NCBI GenBank assembly: GCA_009761415.1
Contig: QUOL01000006.1
Location: 1,054,001-1,118,000 of the forward strand
DNA: 64,000 bases
Source of the DNA: Sarcomyxa edulis
Lineage: Eukaryota; Basidiomycota; Agaricomycetes; Agaricales; Mycenaceae
Direction of reading: 5' to 3'
Each line of letters opens with the position of its first letter. Within the stretch, counting starts at the first letter, position 1. Positions 33,401-47,700 of the stretch are shown here, one piece after another. The notes under the pieces were generated by a model that was not told the DNA's origin, did not search any database, and was given only the letters and a program-made list of their open reading frames with translations. Made by a program: the position numbers and the translations under genes.

Positions 33401-36400
33401 AGCATCTGCCATGAATGCTCCCGATATGCTGTTCAATGACCGACTGTATCGTCCGGTCAAAGATTATCTCGTGAGTCTTTTCCGCTGCCATACATCATCA
33501 ATTGTTGACAACTGTCAGAATCCGTCTCATGGCCGCAAAACTATCAATGATCTGGTTTCCGCGGCTAAAGCCTCTGGAGGCGGGGAAGTTGATGCTGTTT
33601 CTGGCGTCGAACTGGATCTGGAAGATTTCACGGATATTCGTTTCGGTCAAGATCGTAGACTGGAAGAAGTGGCCCGGATGCTTTGCTCGTCAACGATTCC
33701 ATCTATCAAAATGCTCGATCATCCGGAAGTGAAGTACGTGACATCCGTTCTGTGTTTCCGCCTGGTTGATCATCTGATTTTCTGTAATGCAGTGAACATG
33801 AACATGCAAAGGAGTACCAACACCAGGTCGTGCGAATTGCAGAGCGAACACTTGCCCTACCTTACGGCCGTGCGATGTTCACATTTGGTTGTATTCCTAC
33901 TGTCACTCGGGAGGCATATGCTATCCCAAAAATCGAGTTTACTATACGATTGCAACCCCTCAATATCACTGCCGCGCCGGAACCAGGGAAAATCCCGCCA
34001 GAGTGCTTGAATTGGGGAGAATTTCATAACGGTGTCGCAGCGGGGCTCCGTATTTCACCTACAGCTATCGGCGTGGAAAGTTCTTGGATCGCTTTCAATA
34101 AACCCTCCGAGCTGACTCCCGAACATGCTGGCTTCCTGTATGCCCTTGGCCTCACTGGCCATCTTCGGGAGATGCTGACATGGCATACATTTGCGTATCT
34201 GACTCCAAAACATGATCTAACCTCGATCGGGGTTCTTCTCGGATTATCTGCTGCCAATGTCGGAACTGGCAATCAACACGTCACCAAACTCCTTGCGGTG
34301 CATACACCGGCTTTACTTCCTACTCCAACGGTGGATCTAAATGTATCGCTCATGACGCAAGCCGCAGGTCTCACCGGCGTTGGACTCTTATACATGGGAA
34401 TGAAGAATCGGCGTATGGCCGAAGTCTGTCTCAGTCAGATCAGCCGCAAAGACCTCGTTCAGCCAGACCTTAGTAACGAGCATCGCGAGGCTTACACATA
34501 TTCTGCTGCTCTCGCCTTCGGCATGATCATGTTAGGCAAGGGGTCCTCTATCCCAGCTGATATGGATCTATTATCGCGTCTAAATGTCTTGATCCACGGT
34601 GCTCCTGGGTCATTGACGGGGATGAAGACGCGTCCTCCGTTCGACCTAAACCTTACTTCGCCTGCTGCCACCATAGCTCTCGGTCTGATGTATCTTCGCA
34701 CTGAGCGACGGGACATAGCTGATATGCTCACCGTTCCTGAGACTGTATTGGAGCTGAATCGAATCCAACCAAGCTTCCTCTTGATGCGCAGTGTAGCGAG
34801 ATCTCTGATCATGTGGGAAGCCGTTGCGCCAACTCCAGTTTGGCTTACAGCTCAAATCCCACCTGCTATCCACAAAGCTATGGAATTACGATTCAAAGGC
34901 GCAATCATCGACGATGCTTTGGAATTGGCATACTATAACATTTTGGCTGGTTGCTGTTTCATCATTGGTCTAAAATATGCCGGGACCGCTCGCCAAGAAG
35001 CATATTTGATGATAATCAGCTATTTCGACCTGTTCAGCCGGTTGGTGTACTCGAACGGTATGTCTCCTCCATCCACCATGGGTCACCTTTTACAGATGAT
35101 TTGTTCTTCTCAGGACCTGCATTCGATCACAAGATCAAACGTTCTGCTGTCCGTGAGGGTCTCAACTTGATCTCCATTTCCTTGAGCATGGTCATGGCGG
35201 GCACAGGAGAGATAACCTGTCTCCGTAGACTCAGGTATGCTTACGGGATGTATCACCAGTCATTCAGGTATGGGATCCACGTCGCGACGCACATGTCGCT
35301 CGGTTTACTCTTCCTTGGTGGTGGTCGATTTACTCTTGGAACTTCGGATGCTGCGATTGCGTGTATGATAACGGCGTTTTTCCCTCGGTCTCATCACGTA
35401 TCTTCAGACAACAAAAGTTATCTGCAGGCCTTGCGTCATTTATGGGTCCTTGCTGTGGAACCCAGGTGTTTGATCGCGCGCGATGTCGATACCCAGGAAG
35501 TGGTTTACCTACCGGTCAAAATTACGATGCGAGAAGGGAACGAAGTGGGGACCACTCAACTGATAGCTCCTACCCTGATCCCAGATCTGGATAAGCTACT
35601 ATCTATTCGGGTTGACACCCCTAGATATTGGCCGTTCTATCTCGATACCGAGAAAATTCCTCGCCACAAGGAAAACCTTCTACGGAGTCAGACGCTCTAT
35701 GTCAAACGACGGACCGCGTTTCTAAGTTACACAGAAGATCCCCGGGGCAGTCGCAGTCTCTTCGTGCGGTCAGGATCTTCTGCTGGCGACGCTGCCACAC
35801 TTGACTTTCCGCAATTGACAGACGCCAAAACGCATCCAGCTGGCGACCTCTCAGAATTTATTACATCATTCTCCAACGATATCCTTTTCCTCGCCTTTGC
35901 CGATCATTTCTCAAGAGAAGACGGCGAAACCGATGAAGAACGAGTTTTCCATGCGTATTGTCATGCAAGTCTACTTGACAGTATCCTCCAAGACAAGCCA
36001 CAAACCCTTCAGTCACACCTTACCTTGTACCGATATCGCACCATGTCGCCTTCTTCGAGATTCTTCCATCTTCGATTACAAGACTTGCGTTTTGCAGCCG
36101 ACTTTTACAGCCGAATATACGATCGTCGCTTCAGCGGTCGTACTGAAAACAACTCGCGACCGCCACTCGTCCGTGATACGACCGTATCGGGCGCACTTCA
36201 TGCTCTCGACTTGAAACTCGAAGCGATCAGGAAGCTTCCTTGGTTTATTCGTTGTTTGACTCAATATGCCCGAGGACAGATACTCACGGTCGACAACGAT
36301 GCATCGCAATCGCTAGCATGGTACTTGTTGCGAAACGGCGTCCCTGTATCGACATTACTTGTCATTCTGAAAGAATTAGCACGTGACGCACATGCCCAGT

Positions 36401-36567
36401 GCATGGGTATTGATCCACCAGAGGGGACCCTCGATGGTGCTTCTCTTGACCAGGGCATCAAGGAGGTATTGCACGCCACTGGAACAAAAATGACGACTGC
36501 GCTGGGCTCTGGATGGTCAGTGCGGTCTCTAGAGGATATATTGGATGCTTGGAAACGCTCTGTATGA
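30473..36567 (+). CDS. APC1: Anaphase-promoting complex subunit 1
   Basis: Largest scaffold subunit of the APC/C, the E3 ligase that marks securin and cyclin B for destruction in mitosis. Six exons (30473-31890, 31939-32936, 32992-33470, 33519-33733, 33793-35057, 35114-36567) sum to 5829 nt, 1942 residues, typical for APC1. The N-terminal propeller region includes VVLSTGGVIRKKWNFE and RVPAVFVFLRSIGKIYLENG. The middle has PSGA-type disordered inserts (SRRSSTLFSDAMDRRDP). PC (proteasome/cyclosome) repeats begin around HAGFLYALGLTGHLREML, then SIGVLLGLSAANVGTGN, MTQAAGLTGVGLLYMGM and TSPAATIALGLMYLRTERRD, ending around MSLGLLFLGGGRFTLGT. The 48-nt intron 33471-33518 is in frame and could be retained. 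Many Ser-Pro sites in the N-terminal half fit cell-cycle phosphorylation. Confidence 0.93.
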
Positions 36568-37674
36568 AGATTTTTACCTCCCTCTCACCTTTTACCAGCT
36601 ATGTATCGCTCGCTTTCTACCCTCAATTGTAGCTATATGACACTCAATTAATTTGCAAAGATGTATTTATTGGCCACATTTATTGCCGCACGTGACTAAG
36701 AAGGAACAGAAGAACGGCGACTATTCAACTGATAATACTCCAGTTTCGAGACTCTCTCCCTCGTCTCTCCTTCACCCATATCAACGGATACCCTTTTGTC
36801 AACTTCTTGAGACTCGGGGATACCAAATTATCGGCAACGTCTCTGGAATGTGGCATCGGTAAGCAATTATTAACCACCGTCAATTACCGCATGGAAGTCG
36901 TCCTAAATTTGCGCTATCGATTGTATCTGTTCGTAGTCACTGATCATCTCAGTCCGTCCACAAGGATAGACATGGAGTTCTATTGTGGTTTACTTACAGG
37001 GTACATAGCAGATGCAGATTCATGCCTGGGATCTTGCGGTATGGTGCGGTCTCAGCTGGTAGGCGCTCCGAAACCTTCTCCGGGGCAGGATTATATATCA
37101 CGGTGGTCTACCTTTCGGTGGTCATTTAGACTCCCCGAGTCTGAGAGCAAAGTAATGAACAGATAACACAGTACCTGGACTGGACTCAGGTGTTTATGCC
37201 GAACGGTGGACCAGGTTATCAACCTGGGTCAAGGTTGTTTCTGGAAAGCTGTCAGGATTTGGCAACTGCAACAACCTCAAGATTACTCGGAAAGTCTGTT
37301 TCCAGTATCTTAAATGTGAGATAAGTGGCGCACATCTTGACGAGTGGATGTGCACCGTATATGACGTCCATAGACTCGGTGATGGGATACTCGAGGGAAA
37401 CACCAATTAGACCTGATACCAAGGTCTCAGTGAAAAGCAATACGATATAGTATACGATACGATACAATAAAGTCCCAAAAAGAACCTTTTAAGTGTCCAA
37501 AGTAATGCAATGATTCGTTTAGACTTTATTTAGCGATGCGTGTGCATGTAGATATGTGTATAGATAGATAGAGATCGGCAACGACAACAACGACAAGTAT
37601 AGGTAGACCGGCAAGAATGAAGTGGGTTTACATACAGGAGAAGGGGGGGCAGGGTAACTCGGGGACGAACTGGT
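36568..37674. other. Convergent intergenic region, 1.1 kb
   Basis: Lies between the APC1 stop and the DAHP synthase stop. A 119-codon plus frame (36807-37166) has no recognisable motif, and I cannot support a gene. Expected to carry both 3' UTRs. Confidence 0.4.
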
Positions 37675-39436
<1,762 letters not shown>

Positions 39437-40416
39437 TTTTAATTCCGAGTCAGAAAAAAAAAGATTTAGCAGGAGAGCAGATGGGTGTTCGGTTCGTGAC
39501 TCGATTTAGACCGGAAATAGACGCTAAAAAGTAGAGTCTGCTATAGATCTTGGGAGTACCTGAGTCCAGTAGAGGATAGTAGCGATCTGGGCGGCGGTGA
39601 CTGTGAGTAGTTGAGTAGGAGCACTGGGTACAGTGGCACGTTTGCTTGCTTCGTCTGCTATTTTTTCGGGTGCACTCCGGGGATTAGATCTTTCAATATC
39701 CGTCTTCTAATTGGTCTATCGTATCTATCCGATCAGGACGACGTTGAAAGGACAGCAGGGGGACAGCAGTGTGCAGCCAAGTCAAGGCAAGCTACCGCGA
39801 GTAGTTTACCGCTAGACATCACTCAGACTCTCTGACTAGCGCTGGCATGCCACTCACCCCGGGTCAATCGCAGTACACCGCTCCCCATCAAGGTACAACA
39901 TCATCTATGCCGCATCTCTACGTTTCATACAGTCGCATCAACCTGTTGTCCGAATCGCTGTACGTGCCATGCTGCATTATCTCCAACGTTTGTAGTTGAA
40001 CCACTGGCATGCACCTCCACATCGAGTCTAAGTCTCTCTCTGTTAGTGTTGCTCTCAGTCAGTAAGTCAAACTAAGCAGCTACGGCGAACCTGGTGTACG
40101 ATAAGGAACAACTAATGCCTTCTTACTACTCTTCTTACTTCAATAAAGCAGTCCGCAATATTGACTCTACCTCATACTCATCGACGATGACTACCGACGT
40201 TCAAAATGGTGTCCAACACGTACGCGGGGCCGCTAATAAGCCGCCTGTTCAATAAAATAAACTACCAGCTCTTGGATCTTCCTGAGACTTCTATTCGTCA
40301 ATAGCTAGAGCTAAGCGACTCGCGAGACGAGGAGGGCTGATCTCGACGCGTCCGTTGCGCGTCGTGATCACGCGTCGCAAAAAAACCGTCCAAATTTAGG
40401 TTACCCTGTAACGACC
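39437..40416. promoter_or_regulatory. Divergent promoter region, DAHP synthase / PIH1
   Basis: 980 bp without a supportable gene. It carries TGACTC (39497-39502). At 40349-40375 a cluster of ACGCG / CGCGT palindromic motifs lies near the PIH1 start. Confidence 0.35.
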
Positions 40417-41850
40417 ATGTCCTCCTCTCGAACTCCCGTTACTCTGAAACCTACCCCTGGCTTCTGCGTAAAATCCACGACTCTTCAAGCTGGCTCATAC
40501 ATCCCCTCACATACCACTCAATCTCAATCCCAATCCACAAACTACCTCGAACCAGCATCTCCGATTCAAATCCAAGTCCCAAAAGGTCTCAAAGTCTTCA
40601 TCAACATCGCCTACGATGCCAAGGTACCTGCACCTCCCCAAGGCAGCGAAGATGCCATACAGAGAGCGATGCTAGGCCAAGACGAAGTAGATGAACTGAA
40701 TCCTGATGGATGGTACGTACCTGTCGTTGTGTCCGAAGGAAGACAGGACAAAGATAAAGGTATGCAATCCCCGATGCCCGCCTTCTCTTCGGTCTTTCAA
40801 CTCTGTAGAGACGCGTCGTATTTACGAACCCCGTCCACTTGCATCCACACTCATTTCCGTTGTACATTTCCGTTCATCTATCATATGGGCCGAGGCTTGA
40901 CCTTGACACGCTCGCCGCCAACTCTGGACTCTCCCCGTATTCCAATACCCATATCTGACCTTCGCCACTCTCATAGCCGGTAACCCATCTCTCGTCTTCG
41001 ACTGCGTCTTCAATACCACCATCAAATCCCGTACTCTCAGGGATCCCGAGTTCAAAATATTCATAATAGGTGAGTGACCGCTTCCTTCCTGCTTCTTCCT
41101 TCTTTTGCTCACATCCACATCCAAAATCGAATTTGAATCCCCGCACCCCGCACCCCCCAAAACCAGAACTAGCACTCCAGCGCATAGAAGCCCAATCCTC
41201 CATCCTCCTCTCCCGTCAGATCGGAACGCCCAACTTGGCTTCGAAAGGAAAACTATCTCCTCGTACAGTTTTCGTTCCGTCGCTTCTTCACCCCGACCCT
41301 GCTTCTGCCCGTAAGAGCAAGAAGAACCTGATCGAGGAGATACCCAGCACATCTGCGTCTACATCGGCATCCGGGCCATCCTCGACCAAAGCCAAAGGCA
41401 TACTCAAGAACAACATCGACGCTGACATTCCATCAACGGTGCCTACAACATCAAAACCCACATGGACATGGTCGAAGGGAGACGATAACCTTCTCAGAAT
41501 AGACATTCGGATACCTGGACTGGTATGTACTCTTCCCGCAGACCAAGGAACCACACCGACGCTAACACCACTTGACACTGACTCCCCCTTCTTTTGCCCT
41601 TACATTCCAGACCCGCGAACAAATCCCATCAACCACCCTCGATCTCGAACCGCGCCGTCTTATCCTCACCACCCCCACGCCACACAGCATTGTAGACATC
41701 AATCTCTCTCTGTCCGATGCCGAGATCGTCGCGACTACAGGAGACGCGAGGGAACACACGTTGACGCTCAAGCGCCAACGGGTGTTTGATACAGACAGTG
41801 CAAAGGCTGAGTGGAGGGTTGCGGAGGGTGTTCTTGTTGTTTTTGTATGA
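40417..41850 (+). CDS. PIH1: PIH1-domain protein, R2TP co-chaperone subunit
   Basis: Four exons (40417-40759, 40977-41069, 41167-41522, 41611-41850) give 343 residues. The N-terminal PIH1 domain is clear: PTPGFCVKS, GLKVFINIAYDAKVPAP, DGWYVPVVVSEGRQDKDKAG, then SLVFDCVFNTTIKSRTLRDP and FKIFIIELALQRIEAQ. This domain binds DSDD/E-type phospho-motifs in client adaptors. The C-terminal ~90 residues (LLRIDIRIPGLTREQIPSTT, IVDINLSLSDAEIV, LKRQRVFD) look like the CS/p23-type beta-sandwich that contacts the TPR partner. The R2TP complex (RVB1/2, TAH1, PIH1) works with Hsp90 on snoRNP, RNA polymerase II and PIKK assembly. A Ser/Thr-rich linker separates the two domains. Confidence 0.85.
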
Positions 41851-42052
41851 GGTATCCAGTCTCAGCCCTTGATCGCGTACCGTTGTATAAGTCTCCTTGA
41901 TGGATGAATACTGCGGGTCTCCTTGATTGATACATCTATTGAAAGGAAGGAAAAGAACAGCAATACAGAGCTCGTTAGGCGCGTACAGATAATAATAATA
42001 AGTAGCACACGGAAACGAAGAACAGAAAAAGTCGAGTCCGTGCCACTCTGCC

Positions 42053-43454
42053 TTAACCACCAGCCTTTCCAAGTAACGCATACCCACTACCCTGAGGTCC
42101 ATACAACTGCAAAAAACAGCATCAGCAACGCACGTTCGGGTCCATCCCGACATGATATATTAGCGGGAAGCTCACCTTCCCATAACACCGATGACACAAC
42201 GGATCCCCATCCTTCTCCGTTAACCGTCCCGAATCCAATGCAGTCTTACACTCCGTACAACGTAAACAGCCTTTATGCCACGTCTTGCCTATAGCTTTGA
42301 CCTAGCAGTAAATGTATAACCCAGCACTCAACATCCGCGTCAAATTATCATCTCCGTGGCGACAACACGCACCTGTTCCGCAAAATAAACACTCTTCCCA
42401 CATTTAGGACACGTCGGTGTAGTACCCATACCCCATTTCTTGTTTGGAGAACCAGTAAGATTCGGCTTGACCGGCGACGGCGAGGGAGGGAACGGTGAGA
42501 CGCTGACAGGGGCTACTCCACCGCCACCTCCAGTCAACGCTACCCCGTATCTAGTCCCAGTGACGGATTTCAGGGGAGTGGAGTCGACGCTGTGGGCCGT
42601 TCGATGTTGTTGTTGTTGTCCTGTTCTGGTAGGACTGAGAGGGACTGTCACCGTACGCGGAAGGCCGTTGGCTCCTCTACCGCTGTTCGTCGGGGTACCA
42701 GTGCCAGAATGGGACACTGGGAATCGATTTGGAGTGTCGTTGTGCGGTGGAGAGGATGGTCGGTAGGCATTCGAATAGGGCGTAGGTGATTCTCTATGAC
42801 TCTGAGCACCTGGAGACGGCGAGCGCTCTTCAAATACGTCATCATCCCGAGGCGGTGTACGGCTGCGCGGTGGTGTACGAATGGGCGGAAAGCCGTTTCG
42901 TACTGGGGACGTTGATTCGCGTACGGGGCTCGGCGACGCTTCGCGATGAGGGAGATTTGCTTGACGAAGATCCCGAGTACCAAAATTCTTGACGTGACAT
43001 GATTTACTGGAAACGGTAATGAGCATGTACTTATACGCGACTCAAATGTTTGCGCGCATACCAGTATGGCTATATGTAAGAATAGTCAGCTAGATATTGG
43101 ATAGATAGATGACTGCGATGAATGTATACCTGTTGGTCGTGTTCTAATAAGGTGAAAGAGTCGAGTCTCTTGTTACAAATGGTGCATGCTAAACAGGGCT
43201 GTTCGATGGTTATTTCGGATGGCCTCTAAGGGGGCAAGTAGACGCACTTTGTGATATAGCTAGTTGGCGTATGGTGGTGAGTCAATTGTAAGTGAACGAA
43301 GCGAATGGACGGCACCTTTCTGCCTGGACCCATAACCTGGCCGCAGGGATGTGAGAAGCTGAGCGCTAGAGAGTTTGAGATTGCATACCTGTTCTGCTGC
43401 ATAAACTGCCTTTGAACATCTAGGACATATGGGTGTTCCGCCGTAAGGATGCAT
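42053..43454 (-). CDS. Two-LIM-domain protein with microexons
   Basis: Nine exons: 43454-43389, 43336-43316 (21 nt), 43259-43248 (12 nt), 43198-43130, 43069-43062 (8 nt), 43006-42373, 42301-42176, 42106-42053; with the eight listed segments summing to 990 nt, 329 residues. (Counted strictly, eight exons.) LIM 1 is MHPYGGTPICPRCSKAVYAA EQ / VMGPGRK / LYHK / PCLACTICNKRLDSF.../ PYC / KSCHVKNF, in which every zinc ligand appears only if the microexons are included. The middle is Ser/Pro-rich (SPSPVRE, PPRSRTPPRDD). LIM 2 is CPKCGKSVYFAEQVKAIGKT, WHKGCLRCTECKTALDSG, LCHRCYGKLYG. Likely a cysteine-rich-protein-type adaptor, perhaps actin-associated; function is inferred from family only. No catalytic domain is present. 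Confidence 0.85.
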
Positions 43455-44708
43455 CTTTGGGAGAAGTCGAGGAATGAAGGCCAAATCGAGGCACTGCTGC
43501 TATATGACCCTGCACAGCCACTACCACTTCTTGCCGGCAACGACGAGCAACGACTCGGACTCGGATGTGAATTCACCCCCTCTTCACTTGCATCTATGCT
43601 GAATCAACAAAATGAACAGCGGACTCCCTCGAATAATACTTTGAACACGGTTTCAAAGCAATCTCTGGCGGGGAAACTAGATCTCGACGACGACTCGGAA
43701 AGCATCGCTTTTGGTGCCGTACTGCGAACTTCAAGTTGATTCGAGATGGCTAAAACTCATGGAGATCATGGTTCGTTGTGTAGAACATGTATGCCCACTC
43801 CATGATGTCTCGAAACGGGACTAGTCTTTCATCTTGAATCAGGATGTCTTCGAAACACTTTCGAAGCAAAACGCACCAAAATTCACAACGACACAGGTTC
43901 TACACATGTCTTTCCCTCAGCCTGACCCATATACAACGAGGACGTTTACGACAATCGACATTCCAGATTTCCTCTAGGACACGGGACTGACGCAGGACTT
44001 CCACAACTTTCTACATATTATGTTCCCGATGTTTCAGACTACCTCTTCGTCGATGCCTTTTTGATCAACGTAATCAAATCTTTGGACTTTATCGCTCGAA
44101 ACATCCGGATAGTACATCGACGCAGCACGGAGGCTCTGCACGTGGTTTCGCTACAGTTAGCGCCTCATCGAGCGTCTTTCGCTTCAGGTAGAACAGCCCT
44201 TGCTTCCTGCCCTACCGGAGACTGAAACTCCCTATCAAAACAAACGTTCTCCAGGGAATATCTGCGAAACGCGACGTCTTGGAAATCTTACGGTCTAAAG
44301 CCTGTCGGTCACGACACAAGTCATTTATCTGTATTTTTGCAAACGAGGAACGGTAATTGGACATGGAAGAAGGGTGAAAGGATTTACAGGACCGTAACAC
44401 TTACCCAAGCCAAGTATTCTTCTAAGCGATTCGAATTTAAGGGAGTGGTGTTGGACAAGTTACTTCGACTAATCTGGTTCCCCAGCCTGTATTCCTTCGT
44501 TTTCTGTCGATTCTGTGTAATCTACTTCTTACCCTCCAGTGTGAGTGTATCTACGTAACTGATATGTGCCGTGTATAAATTGCACCAATTCACCTAGTTG
44601 TTGAGTATATTTCGTGCAACACTAAGGCGAAAGAGCACCGCGTACTACGCGTGTCTGTCACGGGCGGACGGTCGATCGCGACATTCGTCTTACTCACTAC
44701 TTACCATC
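43455..44708. other. Intergenic region with unexplained coding-like stretches
   Basis: 1.25 kb between LIM and ULA1. A 96-codon plus frame (43449-43739, MHLWEKSRNEG...) starts inside the same ATGCAT that forms the LIM start. A second plus stretch (about 43975-44187) reads GLPQLSTYYVPDVSDYLFVD and LDFIARNIRIVHRRS, followed by a GT...CAG interval. I could not join these into a gene or find a domain. Confidence 0.3.
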
Positions 44709-46590
44709 ATGGCTACTACTACTGATTCTCAAGATCTCAATGCTGCGACATCTGCCGTCGAGTAAGGACTGCATAAGCCTCTTATTGGAACACCCTGATC
44801 AATTGATTCCATGACTTAGAGCACAACCAGACAGCAAAACCCGACGATACGATCGTCAACTACGGTGAGTCCCTGTGCGCTGATCTATCCTTTGAGACAT
44901 ATTACAACTGTACACGCAGTCTATGGGCAGCTACAGGCCAAACCGCGCTCGAAAACGCCCGTGTTCTCGTCATCTCCGGATCCGCCACATCCACCTCTAT
45001 CCTCAAGAACCTCGTTCTCCCAGGAATCGGTCACTTCACCATCCTCGATGCACTCCCTGTAACTCCAGAAGACGCCGGTAACAACTTCTTCCTTGCAGGC
45101 CCCTCCTCCATCGGAAAACCTCGCGCTGTCGAAGCTGTGCGCCTTCTCTCAGAGCTCAACGAAAGCGTCGAGGGCAAAGCGCAAGAATCGAGCCTCGAAG
45201 AAGTATTGGATATCAATCCAGGATACCTCACTTCTTTCACGCTCGTTATTGTGCATAACCTTGAGCCAGTGTTATTGGATAGGCTATCGACTTTCCTATG
45301 GTCAGATCCGACTTTCCCAGCCCTCATTGTCGTCAAATCGGCTGGGTTTCTTGCAGAGTTCTTCATTCAATTCCATGAACATTGCAGTGAGTCTTAAAAC
45401 CGTCTGACTTCCACGTACCTCGTAACCTTCCCCTGTACAGTCATAGAAAGTCATTCAGAAACAGCGCCATCTCTTCGAATAGACAAACCTTTCCCGGCTT
45501 TGCTCGAATACGCTACCAAGACTCTCGATCTATCTAAACTGGACCAAACCGATCATTCTCACATCCCCTACGTCGTTATTCTGGTCAAAGCTCTCGAAGA
45601 CTGGAAGAAATCTGTAAGTCCTTCCGTCTCGCATGAAACTTGAAGTCGACTGAAGTGAGTGGGCAGCACAACGATCTTCCACCTCAAACATACGCCGAAA
45701 AACAAGAGTTCAAGAAGTCCATCCTTGCGCTCCGCGTCAAATCTGACGAAGAGAACTTTGAAGAAGCAGAATCGCAAGCATATCGATGCTGGACCTCTAC
45801 TACCGTCCCTTCAGACATCGAGGCTCTCTTCAAGCTCCCCGCAATCTCTCCACCTTCTCTGACACCATCCTCTCCGCCATTCTATCACCTCCTCTCGGCG
45901 TTACATCAATACACGCTCCTCCCGCCCTTCACACTTCCGCTTAGCAGCACACTTCCGGATATGAAAGCAGATACAACAAATTATATACATCTCCAAAAAT
46001 TGTACAAAGAACGTGCGGAGGAGGAAAAGAAGACGTTCAAGTCATTCTTGAAGATAGACCTCGACGATTCGATCGTGGATACGTTTGTAAAGAACGCGCA
46101 TGGTATCAAGGTCCTCAAAGGGACACAATATGGAACGTTCGACAGAAATCGCGAGGGTTTGAGTAAGTTCTTGCTAATCTGACGAGTATGCCTGCTAACA
46201 TGTATTGGCAGCCAATGCATTGACAGCATCTCCGAAACATGCTGCCACCCATCTCGCCCTCTCTGCATTGACATCCCTTACTGCAGCTCCAACGTTGGAA
46301 GCTTTGACAGAAGCAGCTCAAGCCCTAGTTGGACCGACGTATGAGCTGCCTGATGATTTCCGCGATGCGGCTGGAGAGCTGTGGGTGCCGTTCCTTCCTG
46401 TCTATCTGGAGTTACTTACATTTTTTGCAGAGTGCGCGCTCCAACAGCTGATTTACCGAATACAGCCTCGTTTGTGGGTGGGTTGGTAGCGCAAGAGGCG
46501 ATCAAGATGATCACGAAACAGTATGTGCCAGTGAACGGATATTGTGTAGTTGATTTAGTGGAGACGTGGACTGGCGTTGTAGCGGCATAA
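44709..46590 (+). CDS. ULA1: NEDD8-activating enzyme E1 regulatory subunit
   Basis: APPBP1/NAE1-type partner of UBA3; the heterodimer adenylates NEDD8/Rub1 and charges UBC12 so that cullins are neddylated. Seven exons (44709-44761, 44820-44864, 44920-45386, 45441-45613, 45667-46162, 46212-46380, 46431-46590) sum to 1563 nt, 520 residues, the family length. Signatures: KTRRYDRQLRLWAATGQTAL, ARVLVISGSATSTSILKNLV, LVLPGIGHFTILDALPV, FFLAGPSSIGKPRAVEAVRL and the C-terminal NTASFVGGLVAQEAIKMITK. As expected for the regulatory subunit, there is no catalytic Cys domain motif. Confidence 0.92.
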
Positions 46591-46835
46591 CATGTCCATA
46601 AATAGTACCTGTGCCGAAATCTGTCCGTAAATAGCAATCGCGTGCCCGGCATCGGCCCGTCTGCCATCGATCCCCGGAGCGGAGATTGAAAATGATTAGG
46701 AGTGAAATTTTTGGGCGAGAAAGAGCATCTCCGCCAAAACCAACAATCCTCTTCTTCTTCTCCTCCTCCCGCTCTCCCGCTCTCTAGACGACATCCCTTT
46801 TTTTCTCTTTTTTCCTCCATCTATATCTGCCTGTC

Positions 46836-47609
46836 ATGTCCGACGATGAATCCCACAACCAAACCTTCGAGCAGGCATGTCTTTTTTCTCTTAAAATCGC
46901 GTTATTTATCTAAACAAAACCCTCCCACAGGCCAGCGCTGGGGCCTCCTTGACCTTCCCCATGCAATGTTCCGCTCTTCGCAAAAATGGTCACGTCGTCA
47001 TCAAAGGTCGCCCTTGCAAGATCGTCGACATGTCTACCTCCAAGACCGGTAAGCACGGTCACGCAAAGGTTCATCTCGTAGCCATCGACGTGAGCTTCCC
47101 AACTATACATCACCTGCTTTGCATCATCTAACCATCCGCTATTCTAGATTTTCACCCAGAAAAAGTTGGCAAGTACCCTTCTCCACCGCTTGTACCGTAA
47201 ACTCAGCTAACAGCCATACAGGAAGAAATTTGCCCTTCCACCCACAACTTGGATGTCCCCAACGTCCGTCGTAACGAATATCAACTCGTCAGTCCGATCC
47301 ATCCCAGGGCTTCCCTCATCGCACTCACACTTTTCGCCTCCAGGTTGACATCGACGATGATTACCTTAACCTCATGACCGCCGACGGTGGATCTAAGGAT
47401 GATGTCAAAATCCCCGAGGGTGACCTCGGCAAACAAATCCGGGAGGAATTTGAGGCCGAGAAAGATCTTTTGGTCACTATCATCAGTGCTATGGGAGAAG
47501 AGCAGGTATGGCCCGAAGTCCCTCACTTTCATTAGCGCCCGTCTCACTAAGTCCGCGCTTCTCCTTTGCACAGGCCATTTCCTTCAAGGAAGCCCCCAAG
47601 GCGTCTTAA
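46836..47609 (+). CDS. TIF51A (eIF5A): Translation factor eIF5A
   Basis: Stimulates peptide-bond formation at difficult motifs and translation termination. Six exons (46836-46874, 46931-47089, 47148-47168, 47222-47287, 47344-47505, 47574-47609) give 160 residues, the normal length. The hypusination loop [14 protein letters not shown] is intact; the first Lys of KTGK is the hypusine site. Other conserved parts are [40 protein letters not shown] and [20 protein letters not shown]. Introns 1 (46875-46930) and 3 (47169-47221) begin GCATGT and GCAAGT, so both appear to be GC-AG introns; GT alternatives break or pad a near-invariant protein. Exon 3 is only 21 nt (IFTQKKL). Confidence 0.95.
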
Positions 47610-47636
47610 TTGATTCCGTCTCGCCTCCGTTCTTAC

Positions 47637-47700
47637 GTGAGTCACCTTTTTTATTCCATCTGTTATAGACCAAGATCACTAACGACACCGCTTTGCGCAG
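47637..47700 (+). other. Probable intron in the eIF5A 3' UTR
   Basis: GTGAGT at 47637 and TTTGCGCAG ending at 47700, with an ideal CACTAAC branch 23 nt before the end; 64 nt, the size of neighbouring coding introns. It starts 27 nt after the stop codon, inside the distance normally tolerated without nonsense-mediated decay. Confidence 0.55.
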
